NCBI GenBank assembly: GCA_016713525.1 | Contig: JADJOZ010000033.1 | Span: forward strand, 682,001 to 746,000 | Reading direction: 5' to 3' | Source of the DNA: Bacteroidota bacterium | Lineage (GTDB): Bacteria > Bacteroidota > Bacteroidia > AKYH767-A > OLB10 | DNA length: 64,000 bases | In this document: in pieces, positions 28,667 to 37,288 of the stretch | How the letters are laid out: every line of letters begins with the position of its first letter | Numbering within the stretch: position 1 is the stretch's first letter | The notes under the pieces: model-generated | What the model saw: only the letters and a program-made list of their open reading frames with translations | Database searches by the model: none | What the model was told of the DNA's origin: nothing | Translations under genes and position numbers: made by a program

Positions 28667-29611
28667 CTAATTATTTTTTGATAAAAGATAGTAAGCACGC
28701 AATCCTGCTGACTGACTAATTTTAATTTTCGGATTGTATCCAATTCTTACATTTTCGAGTTGTGCATTGTACAGAAGCTGCAGCATCCACTTACCGGTTG
28801 TGCGAATATTTACACCTATTCCTGTGAAAGCACCAAACCCCAGACCAACCGGTTTAGAGCCGGTGAAGAAACTATAACCGCCATTTGGATCATAGTATGA
28901 TTCGTATAAATTTATTCTCAGATCATTAATCTGAATTTCACTCTCATCAAATTTTGCCAGTGTAGCATGTAGTCCACCTTCAATAAAAGCATTAAATGAT
29001 TCGCCTTCACCTAGCAGGCGTTGATATCCTGCTTGCATTAATAGTCGTTGTTCTTTTCCACGGATTTCAAACGTTCTGATACTATTATTGATTTGAGTTG
29101 ATCCGGAAGGTGGGCGTGTAGTGATCGTGAAATTCCCTGCTGCGGTTACAATTGCAGCGGTTGCATTTAAGACGACTGCATTTTTTGCATCCACAGAATA
29201 TCTGCCGGCGAATCCTACAGCTACAGAAGTTTTGTAACGCATATTGACGGGCATATCACTTTCAGAAAACGACCAATCTTCAGGAAACACACCGAGTTCT
29301 TCGGCGATAATATCGGGTTGTCCGAAACCACCACCATATTGATTTCTTATTTTCTGATACATCCAGCTATTTTCAAAAATATTTCGGTTTCCGTCGAAAT
29401 CGAAACCATAACCATCATATAAGCTGGCAGTGTATTTATTGGGAAAGTAAGAACCGATGTAAAGTCCGGTTGAGAAAGTTTTGGAACGAATAGGTTGTTG
29501 TTCCTTTTCCTCAAATGAATCGTCATCCTGACCATAAACTTTCAAATTTATAGTTGGAATTAAGATCACAATAGTGAGCAAAATTTTCAGAGCAGCTAAA
29601 TTCACTTTCAT
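28667..29611 (-). CDS. Putative outer-membrane beta-barrel protein
   Basis: About 314 residues from the ATG at 29611, chosen because it begins a signal peptide (MKVNLAALKILLTIVILIPT ending in VYGQ); a start at 29674 would bury that signal behind 21 charged residues. After a short acidic linker the sequence is a series of amphipathic strands (TFSTGLYIGSYF, VGFAGRYSVDAKNAVVL, LMQAGYQRLLGEG, GVNIRTTGKWMLQLLYNAQL, AGLRAYYLLSKNN) as in an outer-membrane barrel with an aromatic-rich ending. No family is recognised. It is the first gene of the operon that includes DUF1579, secreted protein and P450. Confidence 0.7.
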   Translation of the reverse strand: MKVNLAALKILLTIVILIPTINLKVYGQDDDSFEEKEQQPIRSKTFSTGLYIGSYFPNKYTASLYDGYGFDFDGNRNIFENSWMYQKIRNQYGGGFGQPDIIAEELGVFPEDWSFSESDMPVNMRYKTSVAVGFAGRYSVDAKNAVVLNATAAIVTAAGNFTITTRPPSGSTQINNSIRTFEIRGKEQRLLMQAGYQRLLGEGESFNAFIEGGLHATLAKFDESEIQINDLRINLYESYYDPNGGYSFFTGSKPVGLGFGAFTGIGVNIRTTGKWMLQLLYNAQLENVRIGYNPKIKISQSAGLRAYYLLSKNN

Positions 29612-29937
29612 GGGAAGGCTTTTATTTTTAACCCTTTCAGGGGAAAGATGTTTTGTGAAATCATCAATTAGCAAGAGTTAATCCGGCACTTGCTAAAGTT
29701 TGAATTTACGAATTTGATAATTTTTTTCGAATAAACGGACAAAGCAGGAAGTTTAGGTGTTTGGGTGGTATTGGATGGAAAGAGTTGGAAGCTAATTTAA
29801 GTGACTGATATGCAAGCTTATAGGATATTTCATAATATAAGGATTAACCTTCTTTAATGGACATGGAAAAGCAAAAAGGAGAGAATAGAAAATGCTTTAA
29901 AGTCGACGGTCTAAATTTCCGTACTTTGCGTCAGAAT

Positions 29938-30852
29938 ATGGAATCTAAATCTTCAATCAGGCTAAACAAATTCATTGCTGAAAGCGGCATCTGTTCCAGG
30001 AGGGAGGCTGACCGGTTTATTGAAAAAGGATTTGTATCAATCAATGGTCGAAAAGCTAAATTAGCCGATCAGGTTTACCCGGGTGATAAGGTAGTTGTAA
30101 ACGGACATCATCTGGAACCCAGAGAAGCTGAAGACAATATCTATCTGGCATTCAATAAGCCTGTTGGCGTAACTACCACAACAGAAGAACATACAGCTGA
30201 TAATATCATAAATTACGTAAATCACAGCGCCCGAATTTTCCCTATTGGGCGTTTAGATAAAGATTCGCAGGGGCTCATATTTTTAACTAATGATGGAGAC
30301 ATCGTAAACAAGATATTAAGAGCAGAAAATGCACATGAAAAAGAATATTTAGTCACTGTTGATAAACCTATAACAGATAAGTTTATTGATGGAATGATCC
30401 ATGGTGTACCTATTTTAGGAGTAGTAACCAGAAAATGTAAAGTAGTTAAGGAAACTCCATTTATTTTCCGGATAGTATTAATTCAGGGACTTAACCGGCA
30501 AATTCGAAGAATGTGTGAACACTTCGGATATCAGGTGATGAAACTGGAACGTGTCAGAATAATGAATGTTAGTCTGAAAGGTTTGTCACTTGGTGAATGG
30601 AGGGATTTGACTCAAGATGAACTTCAAGGAATTTTTAAATTAATTAAGAACTCTTCGTCGGAAAAATTAAACCCTGCTAAACCTGCAAAAAGCTCAAAAC
30701 CTGGTTCGTTAAGTCCTCCCAAAACGCAAAGCACAAGGTCCGAAAAAAGAAATTCAGGCCCAGCTCAGCGCCACTCCGGCAGAGATAAAAGCAGGAATAG
30801 CACCCAAACGAAAGGTAAGAGAGATAGTGGTAAGGGTCGTTCAAGACGGTAA
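29938..30852 (+). CDS. rluF: 23S rRNA pseudouridine synthase, RluF type
   Basis: 304 residues from the ATG at 29938 (MESKSSIRLNKFIAESG); a start at 29857 would add 27 poorly conserved residues. An S4 RNA-binding domain (about 5-60, SRREADRFIEKGFVSINGR) precedes the catalytic domain, with YLAFNKPVGVTTTTE and the motif IGRLDKDSQGLIFLTND, catalytic aspartate D107. LIQGLNRQIRRMCEHFGYQV is the third conserved block. The enzyme would modify 23S rRNA near position 2604. The last ~70 residues are a Lys/Ser/Arg-rich tail, common in Bacteroidota RNA-binding proteins. The first promoter of the tRNA unit follows. Confidence 0.88.
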   Translation: MESKSSIRLNKFIAESGICSRREADRFIEKGFVSINGRKAKLADQVYPGDKVVVNGHHLEPREAEDNIYLAFNKPVGVTTTTEEHTADNIINYVNHSARIFPIGRLDKDSQGLIFLTNDGDIVNKILRAENAHEKEYLVTVDKPITDKFIDGMIHGVPILGVVTRKCKVVKETPFIFRIVLIQGLNRQIRRMCEHFGYQVMKLERVRIMNVSLKGLSLGEWRDLTQDELQGIFKLIKNSSSEKLNPAKPAKSSKPGSLSPPKTQSTRSEKRNSGPAQRHSGRDKSRNSTQTKGKRDSGKGRSRR

Positions 30853-30904
30853 TCAAGTCTGTAAATATTTAATTATCAATTCAATAAGAAAATGTAAGGC
30901 ATTT

Positions 30905-30935
30905 TTTGCAATTGAATAAATCATCAGTATATTTG
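30905..30935 (+). promoter_or_regulatory. Bacteroidota-type promoter of the tRNA-Val unit
   Basis: TTTG at 30905-30908, 19 bp, then TATATTTG at 30928-30935, a near-ideal TTTG / TAnnTTTG pair. It lies about 180 bp before the intact tRNA and about 60 bp before the degraded tRNA copy. Confidence 0.65.
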
Positions 30936-30955
30936 CAGTCCCAATTTCACAGGGA

Positions 30956-31105
30956 AAATGACCATTGATTCAAAAAATCAAAGGTCATTTTAAAAAGGGA
31001 GCTTAGCTCTCCCGATAGCTATCGGGATGGTTCAGAGCACACCGACAGAGATTCAGGATGGTTCCTGATCGAAAAGAAAAACTGCTGAAATCGTCAGCAT
31101 AAAAT
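30956..31105 (+). other. Hairpin-rich leader upstream of tRNA-Val, containing a degraded tRNA copy
   Basis: Four stem-loops follow each other: AAAATGACC...GGTCATTTT (30956-30992), TCCCGATAGCTATCGGGA (31010-31027), TCAGGA-TGGT-TCCTGA (near 31053-31068) and TGCTGA-AATCG-TCAGCA (near 31083-31099). The second is inserted in a copy of the tRNA 5' half. All are downstream of the promoter at 30905-30935 and would be in the tRNA precursor. Confidence 0.6.
30997..31039 (+). pseudogene. Degraded tRNA-Val 5' half interrupted by a palindrome
   Basis: GGGAGCTTAGCTC (30997-31009) and TGGTTCAGAGCA (31028-31039) equal the first 13 and following 12 bases of the intact tRNA at 31113, where they are separated only by AGC. 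Here the AGC is embedded in an 18-nt perfect palindrome, TCCCGATAGCTATCGGGA. After 31039 the similarity ends, so no anticodon or T-arm remains. Confidence 0.8.
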
Positions 31106-31112
31106 ATTTAAT

Positions 31113-31187
31113 GGGAGCTTAGCTCAGCTGGTTCAGAGCATCTGCCTTACAAGCAGAGGGTCACTGGTTCGAACCCAGTAGTTCCCA
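31113..31187 (+). tRNA. tRNA-Val (TAC anticodon)
   Basis: 75 nt. Acceptor stem GGGAGCT / AGTTCCC with one G:U pair, D-arm GCTC...GAGC, anticodon stem CTGCC-loop CTTACAA-GCAG with anticodon TAC, T-arm CTGG-TTCGAACC-CAG, discriminator A. CCA is not encoded. It is followed by an intrinsic terminator. Confidence 0.92.
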
Positions 31188-31197
31188 CTTTAAAATC

Positions 31198-31234
31198 AAG
31201 CACTTATGACTTAAATGTTATAGGTGCTTTTTTT
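31198..31234 (+). terminator. Intrinsic terminator of the tRNA unit
   Basis: Ten-base-pair stem AAGCACTTAT / ATAGGTGCTT with one G:U pair, 12-nt loop, followed by a run of seven T. It starts 11 bp after the tRNA. Confidence 0.8.
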
Positions 31235-31357
31235 ATTTGCACACTTTTTGCACATTATTTGCCGTAGTTGAGAGGTTTATTGGTATACGAACTTTTTAAA
31301 GAAAAATTTTAGTTCGAAGCAATTAGGTTAGTATCTAGGTGGTTTTAAAATTATGCA

Positions 31358-31888
31358 TCACGATCCCTCAATGCGATATTTTCGAGTAAAATAATTAAAG
31401 CAAAGTACTATTAGAGGTAATAGGTTAATTCCAAGAATTATATCCGGATAACCTTCAATATCATACATAAATTGGAAATCGAACTTCCACGTTTCGGTAA
31501 GAAAATCAAAATTCCAGTTCTCTCCATTTCTAAAAAGAGTAAGCAATAATAGAGGTCCAAGAAGAAATTTGATCCCAATTCCCGCAATTAAAAGTTGAAA
31601 CAATTGTAAAAAAAGGTAAACACAATTTAGGGTTTCCGTGTAGTCTAACTCCTCTTTTCCAAAGACTTTCACAATGTTTACCACAATTAAAACCACAGTA
31701 AAGAATAAAACAAGTAAACCCACAGTAAAATTGGTTACTGAATTATAATTTTGCATCAAATCAGTTAGCAACAATGCAAATCCCAAAAAGGAATTGATCA
31801 GAATATATATATTCGACAATAAATACTTACTCTGAAAATATTGGAGCATTTTTCCCTTCATATAAATCACAAAAATAAAACCATTCAC
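31358..31888 (-). CDS. Hypothetical membrane protein
   Basis: Up to 176 residues; the start could also be M10 or M14 (MLQYFQSKYLLSNIYIL), which would give the more usual short N-terminus. Four hydrophobic helices are visible, around residues 26-45, 53-73, 88-115 and 150-165, joined by short charged loops (FGKEELDYTETLN, RNGENWNFDFLTETWKF). No family is recognised and the region is AT-richer than average. It stands alone between the tRNA unit and a T9SS protein gene, with long non-coding flanks, so it may be a recent arrival. Confidence 0.55.
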   Translation of the reverse strand: MNGFIFVIYMKGKMLQYFQSKYLLSNIYILINSFLGFALLLTDLMQNYNSVTNFTVGLLVLFFTVVLIVVNIVKVFGKEELDYTETLNCVYLFLQLFQLLIAGIGIKFLLGPLLLLTLFRNGENWNFDFLTETWKFDFQFMYDIEGYPDIILGINLLPLIVLCFNYFTRKYRIEGS

Positions 31889-32425
31889 ATAAGCTTTCGA
31901 TTTGTAAATATAATTGTCTAGATGTGATTATCCAAAAAATTAAAAAAGAATATAATTTGAGCTCTAGCCAACTCTTTTCAGTGGAAGGTTGTTAAGTCAC
32001 AAAGCTTAAATCTTAGCTCATTCAATACAATGCAATTAAAATTACTTTCATAGAAATAATAATTTGCTGTATTTTGAAGAATCAACCTTGAATCTTATAT
32101 TTAAAGTTAAAACAGTAATTCCAATTTTAATCTGTTCTAAAATATCAGCCACATACCAAGTGATCCTTGTTTTTTTCTTCTGAAATGATTAGATAAAATT
32201 AATACTAATCTTGTCCGGTTCAAAAGGGGGGTTGATTCAGTGCAACACACCTTCACTATTTCTCCTACACATTTTTAGCCTGTTCCGACACACTTACAAA
32301 CTCAACCTGCACAGTTATGAAGTGTATCTATGAACTTTTTGTAGAAATCAAAAACTTTGGTTTTATAAAATAACGCAGAAACCGAAAAGCGTAAACAGAG
32401 TAGGTGACCACTAAATTCTTTACTT
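31889..32425. other. 537-bp AT-rich non-coding region
   Basis: No supported gene, repeat array or terminator hairpin is seen. It must contain the promoter of the T9SS protein starting at 32426, but no good TTTG / TAnnTTTG pair stands out. Confidence 0.5.
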
Positions 32426-34147
32426 ATGAAAAATTTATTATTGTTAGTTGTGTTGATCATTTATTGTAACGTAACTATTGGACAAAATCAAATGTATCGA
32501 TGGGCGCTACATCCGAAACAGATAAATTTCACCACCGCAAATTCCCCGGTTGTGCAAAATTTATTACCATCTTATCCTCATTATGCCAGTAATGCAGCCA
32601 CAGATGCTTCAGGAAATTTGTTGTTTCACACAATCGATTTGAACATTTACAATTCTTCGAGTACGCTTATTGGTTCACTGAACACTGCGGGTTTTTTTCC
32701 TTTTTTTGGAAATTCAATGGGTATAGTTCCGGTTCCGGGTGCATGCAAACAGTATTATTTGATTTTTTGCCTGAGCGATTATGCCGGATTGGTTCAACAT
32801 CAATGGTTATGTTATGCCAAAGTAGATGCAAGCGGAGCTAATCCCGTTATCACTCAGCAAACCACCGGTCTCTTATATTCCATTTCAGGTTCTTCGATTG
32901 GCTCAATTGGTTTTGCAATCAGTAAAGTGAATTTGGCAGCATCAAAACGCTTCCTTTATTTTGTGGGACCAGATGCTTATGCCGGAAACCCGATTGTATC
33001 AAGATTTGATATTACGTCGACAGGTATCTCCAATAAAGTTACCATTGCTACAACTTCAACTCCCGGTTTATCGGGTTCTCCTTTTGTAGCAGAAGCGACA
33101 GAAGTTGAATTATCCCCGGATGGAACCAAACTTGCGTGGGTAACCGGAAATAGTTCAGAAGTAAACTTTGTTAAAGTAAATGCACTTACCGGTAATTTTG
33201 TATCCGCTTCTTCAACAGCTGTGCCGGGCTCTGTTGCGTGTTATGGCATCGAATGGAATTCAGCTTCTTCTATTGCTTATATTTCTCATTCAAATGGATT
33301 AAGTCGTATAGCATACCCTGCACTAACTCATACTTCAATTGCCTCAAGTTCCCTATATAACAACACTGCATTAGAATTAGGACGTAATAATAAAATTTAT
33401 GCAGCCAAGAATACCGGAACTGGTTTTGGAGAAATTAATACTGCTAACCACACAGTAGCTTCCAGCAGCCTCGTTATTAGTCCTTCAGGGAAAGATTTTT
33501 CAAATTCTTTTTTCACTTTGCCTGAACAAGTAGATGGTGAATGGTCACAATTCAGTATGGGACCTGCCATAAATATTGATGATACCTGGAAATGTGCTAC
33601 ACCCAATACGCCTATAACATTGAATGCAATTCCATCAACCTACACAACATATGCGTGGGAGAGAAAAGTTGGCAGTGGCCCATGGACAACTTTTTGGGGT
33701 CAAACCAATCCTGCTGATGACACAAATCCTGTTAGTGCAACTGTACAATATAGGGTTAGAGCAACGATTGGTGGATGTACTACCATAAATTCTCCAATAG
33801 CTACATGCACTTATTGTACCGGTCCAGCATGTTGTCCGGCTCCTCCTGTAAAACGTGAAATGAACCCGGAAATATTAGAAAACGCATCTTCATATGTGAG
33901 TTTGGAACTCCAACCAAATCCCACAAGTGGCATTTTCACTATTTCAACCGGCGCAAATGACATGCAGGCAGATGAAATTCATATTTATGATGTGAATGGA
34001 CGTTTGGTGAAATCGATAGTTCCTGAAGAAATAACCACAAATGCAATTTCTATTGATGCCAGCGATCTTAATAATGGTATTTATTTTGTGAAATTGTTGA
34101 ATAACTCCACCATTCATTTATCCACTAAAATTTTAATTCAAAAATAA
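32426..34147 (+). CDS. Secreted T9SS protein with C-terminal sorting domain
   Basis: 573 residues, intact. Signal peptide MKNLLLLVVLIIYCNVTIGQ, then a beta-propeller-like region (TDASGNLLFHTIDLNIYNSS, VELSPDGTKLAWVTGNSSEV, LELGRNNKIYAAKNTGTGF), distantly like the tandem proteins at 0.3-3.7 kb. Around residues 390-455 an Ig/PKD-like segment (TYAWERKVGSGPWTTFWG, QYRVRATIGGCTTINS) precedes a Cys-rich linker (CTYCTGPACCPAPP). The last ~85 residues are a type A sorting domain (LELQPNPTSGIFTIS, IYDVNGRLVKSIV, LNNGIYFVKLL). Its terminator is shared with the convergent gene. Exported by T9SS by inference; role unknown. Confidence 0.83.
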   Translation: MKNLLLLVVLIIYCNVTIGQNQMYRWALHPKQINFTTANSPVVQNLLPSYPHYASNAATDASGNLLFHTIDLNIYNSSSTLIGSLNTAGFFPFFGNSMGIVPVPGACKQYYLIFCLSDYAGLVQHQWLCYAKVDASGANPVITQQTTGLLYSISGSSIGSIGFAISKVNLAASKRFLYFVGPDAYAGNPIVSRFDITSTGISNKVTIATTSTPGLSGSPFVAEATEVELSPDGTKLAWVTGNSSEVNFVKVNALTGNFVSASSTAVPGSVACYGIEWNSASSIAYISHSNGLSRIAYPALTHTSIASSSLYNNTALELGRNNKIYAAKNTGTGFGEINTANHTVASSSLVISPSGKDFSNSFFTLPEQVDGEWSQFSMGPAINIDDTWKCATPNTPITLNAIPSTYTTYAWERKVGSGPWTTFWGQTNPADDTNPVSATVQYRVRATIGGCTTINSPIATCTYCTGPACCPAPPVKREMNPEILENASSYVSLELQPNPTSGIFTISTGANDMQADEIHIYDVNGRLVKSIVPEEITTNAISIDASDLNNGIYFVKLLNNSTIHLSTKILIQK

Positions 34148-34152
34148 TTATT

Positions 34153-34184
34153 TTGCAGTCCGGGATTAATTACCCGGACTGCAA
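34153..34184. terminator. Bidirectional terminator hairpin
   Basis: Perfect 12-bp stem TTGCAGTCCGGG / CCCGGACTGCAA with an 8-nt loop, between the convergent T9SS gene and the hypothetical gene whose stop is at 34187. T-runs are short on both sides. Confidence 0.7.
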
Positions 34185-34186
34185 TT

Positions 34187-34663
34187 CTATATCTCCAGCA
34201 ATTCTACTTCATACACAAAATCACCTTGTAAATCTTCGTGTAAGGTTGCAATTGCCTTGTGAATTTTATCAATTTGGCCGTTGTAAATATTTGCAAGTTG
34301 CTGACTCGAATTAATTTCTTTTTTGAATTGCTTTAGTTCTTTACAAAAATGAATTCGCATTTCGAGTTCCATTTTAGTGTCGCCACAAAAGCGAATATAT
34401 TTATTTATGACACGTAAAATTTTACGAACGCTTTTTTTTATCAGATAAACATTGGAGTCGTTCATTTCGGCAAATGAAGAAGTAACACTTTCATTCACTT
34501 TTCTCACAAAACCATCCTGATCAATAGAGTCGAAAAGCAAATAGGTAACCAGTTCCTTATTTTCTTTTTTGAAACGAAGTAGACGGGAGCATAGAGCTAG
34601 AAGTTCTTTTTGCGAAAGTAAACTCAGTTCCTTCTGAATTTCACTGATAGTTGCCGGCTTCAT
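34187..34663 (-). CDS. Conserved hypothetical protein, helical
   Basis: 158 residues, soluble, rich in Lys, Glu and Leu with predicted long helices (ISEIQKELSLLSQKELLAL, YLIKKSVRKILRVINKYIRF, RIHFCKELKQFKKEINSSQQ). No known domain is recognised; similar sequences occur, to my recollection, next to folC and exbB/D in other Bacteroidota but I cannot verify this. It starts 3 bp after the folC stop, so it is the last gene of the exbB-exbD-tonB-folC run and ends at a strong hairpin. Function unknown. Confidence 0.7.
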   Translation of the reverse strand: MKPATISEIQKELSLLSQKELLALCSRLLRFKKENKELVTYLLFDSIDQDGFVRKVNESVTSSFAEMNDSNVYLIKKSVRKILRVINKYIRFCGDTKMELEMRIHFCKELKQFKKEINSSQQLANIYNGQIDKIHKAIATLHEDLQGDFVYEVELLEI

Positions 34664-34666
34664 TTT

Positions 34667-35962
34667 TTAAACTATTTCAGCAACCACAAAAGTGCTGCCA
34701 CCTATGAATACCAGATCATTTTTACCGGCTTTTTTTACCGCTGCATCAAGCGCTTTTTTTACGGTAGGATAGATATTTCCTTTGAGTTTAAAGTTTGTTG
34801 CCTGCTCCCGTAGTACCATTGCATCTAATCCGCGTGGAATATCGGGTTTACAAAAATAATAGGATGCATTTACCGGAAGCAAAGCAAGTGCTTTCGAAAT
34901 ATCTTTGTCCTGCACCATTCCCATTACAAAATGAAGGTGCTTGTGAGGAGTTGCTTTTATTTGCTGAACAACCAATTTTAACCCATCCACATTGTGTCCC
35001 GTATCGGCTATGATGAGCGGATTTTTACCTAGTACCTGCCAACGGCCTGCAAAACCGGTTAGTTTTTTGATATTCATTAAAGCTTTACGGATATTTTTCC
35101 TGTTAACCTCAAATCCTTTTTCTTCCAGAATTTCACAGGTCTGCAAAGCAGTCGCAATATTTACTGTTTGATACCACCCACCCAAATCAACAACCAGATT
35201 TTTAAGATAGGGTAGTTTTTTTCTCGTAACATCCACTTCAATTTTACCGGGAGCATCTTCATCTTGATTACTGAACTCAATTTTGTAATTTTTATCTGCA
35301 AAGAAAATAGGAGCGTGCATCTTTTTCGCTCGTGTTTTAAAAACAGATGCAGTTTCTTTTTGAGTTTGTCCGATCACTACCGGAACTTCCTTTTTAATGA
35401 TGCCTGCTTTTTCAACTCCGATTTTTTTCAGGGTATCACCAAGCAAACTCATATGATCCCACTGGACATTTGTAATCACTGATACAAGAGGAGTAACCAC
35501 ATTTGTAGAATCGAGACGCCCACCTAAACCGGTTTCAATTATAGCGATATCTACATCTTTTTTACTGAAGTAATCGAATGCAAGTCCTACTGTCCATTCA
35601 AAAAAGGAAGGCTCAATAGCTTCAAATTCTTTTCGGTATTTTTTTACAAAAGTAATCACATCATTCTGACCAATCATCTTTCCATCAATCCGGATTCGTT
35701 CTCTGAAATCGCGAAGGTGAGGGGAGGTATAGAGTCCGGTTTTGTAACCACTTTGCTGTAAAATAGCTGCCAGCATATTTGAAGTAGAACCTTTTCCATT
35801 GGTGCCTGCAATGTGAATGCATCTGAAATCCTTTTCAGGATGATCGAGCATATCCATTATGGCGTGTGTATTATTAAGATCGGCTTTATATGCTGCTGCC
35901 CCTATACGGTGAAACATGGGCAATTGGGCAAACAAATAGTCGTGGGTCTCTTTGTAGGTCAT
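34667..35962 (-). CDS. folC: Bifunctional folylpolyglutamate / dihydrofolate synthase
   Basis: 431 residues. The ATP loop IAGTNGKGSTSNMLAAIL is at residues 51-68, with the Mur-ligase family motifs DIAIIETGLGGRLDSTNVV, SVITNVQWDHMSLLGDT and IADTGHNVDGLKLV following. It adds glutamate to dihydropteroate and to reduced folates. Length and motif order fit FolC. Its start overlaps the stop of the tonB-like gene by four bases (ATGA), so both are co-translated. The pairing of folate synthesis with TonB components is an operon convenience rather than a functional link that I can argue. Confidence 0.93.
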   Translation of the reverse strand: MTYKETHDYLFAQLPMFHRIGAAAYKADLNNTHAIMDMLDHPEKDFRCIHIAGTNGKGSTSNMLAAILQQSGYKTGLYTSPHLRDFRERIRIDGKMIGQNDVITFVKKYRKEFEAIEPSFFEWTVGLAFDYFSKKDVDIAIIETGLGGRLDSTNVVTPLVSVITNVQWDHMSLLGDTLKKIGVEKAGIIKKEVPVVIGQTQKETASVFKTRAKKMHAPIFFADKNYKIEFSNQDEDAPGKIEVDVTRKKLPYLKNLVVDLGGWYQTVNIATALQTCEILEEKGFEVNRKNIRKALMNIKKLTGFAGRWQVLGKNPLIIADTGHNVDGLKLVVQQIKATPHKHLHFVMGMVQDKDISKALALLPVNASYYFCKPDIPRGLDAMVLREQATNFKLKGNIYPTVKKALDAAVKKAGKNDLVFIGGSTFVVAEIV

Positions 35963-36792
35963 TCAAATTTAAACACAAAAGTAATAGTACCTCTTTGCTC
36001 TTCAACTCCGGAAGGGCTCTTGCTGAACTTAGCATTCTTTGCGGCCTGTTTAGCTTTAGCAACTAATACCGGTGCTGAAGTTGTGGAACCACGGGCGGGA
36101 CCATTTACGGTAGTTACATTACCATCTTTATCAACTACAATTTCAATAATTACTTTTCCGGTTTCCTGCGACTGATCAGAAATACTGGGTTTGCGTGTCA
36201 TGTTTCTTCCGGCCAGATCGTATGAAATGCCGGAATCACCTTTTCCACTGCCTGTATAATTTTTTGAATCGGGAGAACCATCGGGAGAACCCTGATCGCC
36301 GGGTTTTCCGGTTTGACCTTCGCTGCCACTGCTACCCTGGCCATTATTATTTTTCTTTCCCGGATACAATGCTTTCGGATCAGGAGTTGGCTCAACAGGT
36401 TTTTTAGGTTGCTCAACCGGTTTTGGATTCGTCTTGGGTTTTTCTACCGGTTTAGGTTTTGGCTTTTCGGTATTTATTTTTGGCGCATCTTCAACGTCCT
36501 GAGTCATCTGCGGCTGTGGCTTTACAGGATCTGCTTCACTTACTTCAGGTTCTTTTAACTGATCGGCATTCGATTCTTGTGGCGAATTTGCATTGGTGAC
36601 CTGAGTAGGTTGCACATCTCCGGTTCCCTGATCTGAATTACCAAAATTGATCAGCATTCCTTCTTCTTCCGGAGGAGGAATAGGAGCCATTAATTTTATA
36701 AGAATAAGAATAGCAAGCAAAGCACCATGAAAGGCAAGTGTACCTGCCCAACCGGCTCCTTTCGATTGCTTCTCCTGCGCTTGTGTTTCCAT
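35959..36792 (-). CDS. TonB/TolA-like energy transducer
   Basis: 277 residues. One N-terminal membrane anchor (about residues 14-36, WAGTLAFHGALLAILILIKL) is followed by a long Pro/Lys/Glu-rich periplasmic spacer (KPKPVEKPKTNPKPVEQPKK), a Gly/Ser-rich stretch, and a C-terminal domain (VIIEIVVDKDGNVTTVNGPA, KFSKSPSGVEEQRGTITFVF) resembling TonB-C/TolA. It couples the ExbB/ExbD proton motor to outer-membrane receptors or to envelope constriction. The gene directly follows exbD: exbD's TAA and this ATG share one base. No receptor gene is in the window. Confidence 0.85.
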   Translation of the reverse strand: METQAQEKQSKGAGWAGTLAFHGALLAILILIKLMAPIPPPEEEGMLINFGNSDQGTGDVQPTQVTNANSPQESNADQLKEPEVSEADPVKPQPQMTQDVEDAPKINTEKPKPKPVEKPKTNPKPVEQPKKPVEPTPDPKALYPGKKNNNGQGSSGSEGQTGKPGDQGSPDGSPDSKNYTGSGKGDSGISYDLAGRNMTRKPSISDQSQETGKVIIEIVVDKDGNVTTVNGPARGSTTSAPVLVAKAKQAAKNAKFSKSPSGVEEQRGTITFVFKFE

Positions 36793-37196
36793 TATTTCTC
36801 AGGATTGGTAGCCAGCACCATTTTCACTTTTAGCCGGTTAACGATATCCATAACTTTTACTACGTTCTCTACCGGAACCGAATTGGCAGTATGCAAAACA
36901 ACAACAGGATCCGTTTTTCCTGCAACAAAATTACTCAGGTTACCTTCTAACTGATCAAACACTACAGGTTGACCATCCATAAAATATTCCAGATTCTCAT
37001 TAATAGCAACCGAGACAGTTAAGTTCTCGGTCGGTTTTGCTGTATTGCTGTTTGGAAGAACCAATTTTAACGTATTTACATTCGGAACAATCAAAGTAGT
37101 GATAAGCATGAAAAAAATCAACAACAGAAATACAAGATCTGTCATTGATGACATTTCAAATTTTGCATTCACTTTATTTCTTGATCGGATGGCCAT
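36792..37196 (-). CDS. exbD: ExbD/TolR biopolymer transport protein
   Basis: 134 residues. A basic N-terminus and one membrane helix MTDLVFLLLIFFMLITTLIV (about 18-37) carry the conserved aspartate D19, the proton-accepting residue of the family, followed by a small periplasmic domain (LTVSVAINENLEYFMDGQPV, VVLHTANSVPVENVVKVMDI). It works with ExbB/TolQ to use the proton gradient. It lies between exbB (92 bp gap) and the tonB-like gene (1-base overlap), forming the standard trio. TolR versus ExbD cannot be separated by sequence inspection alone. Confidence 0.88.
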   Translation of the reverse strand: MAIRSRNKVNAKFEMSSMTDLVFLLLIFFMLITTLIVPNVNTLKLVLPNSNTAKPTENLTVSVAINENLEYFMDGQPVVFDQLEGNLSNFVAGKTDPVVVLHTANSVPVENVVKVMDIVNRLKVKMVLATNPEK

Positions 37197-37288
37197 TACT
37201 GATTGGTAATTCTAAGTTAAAGTTTGTGTTTTGGGTATTTCCGTTTTTATTTTCCCGGTGTGCCGGGATGTGAAATCCGATAACTGAT

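Noticed and set aside
31188..31358. tRNA-Val 3' end as an integration (att) site
   Set aside because: The downstream TTTGCACAC-type sequence looks suggestive, but there is no integrase and no second copy of the tRNA 3' end in the window.
35264..36558. Plus-strand ORFs opposite folC and tonB
   Set aside because: They are antisense shadows of strongly coding minus-strand genes, with no motif or start support.
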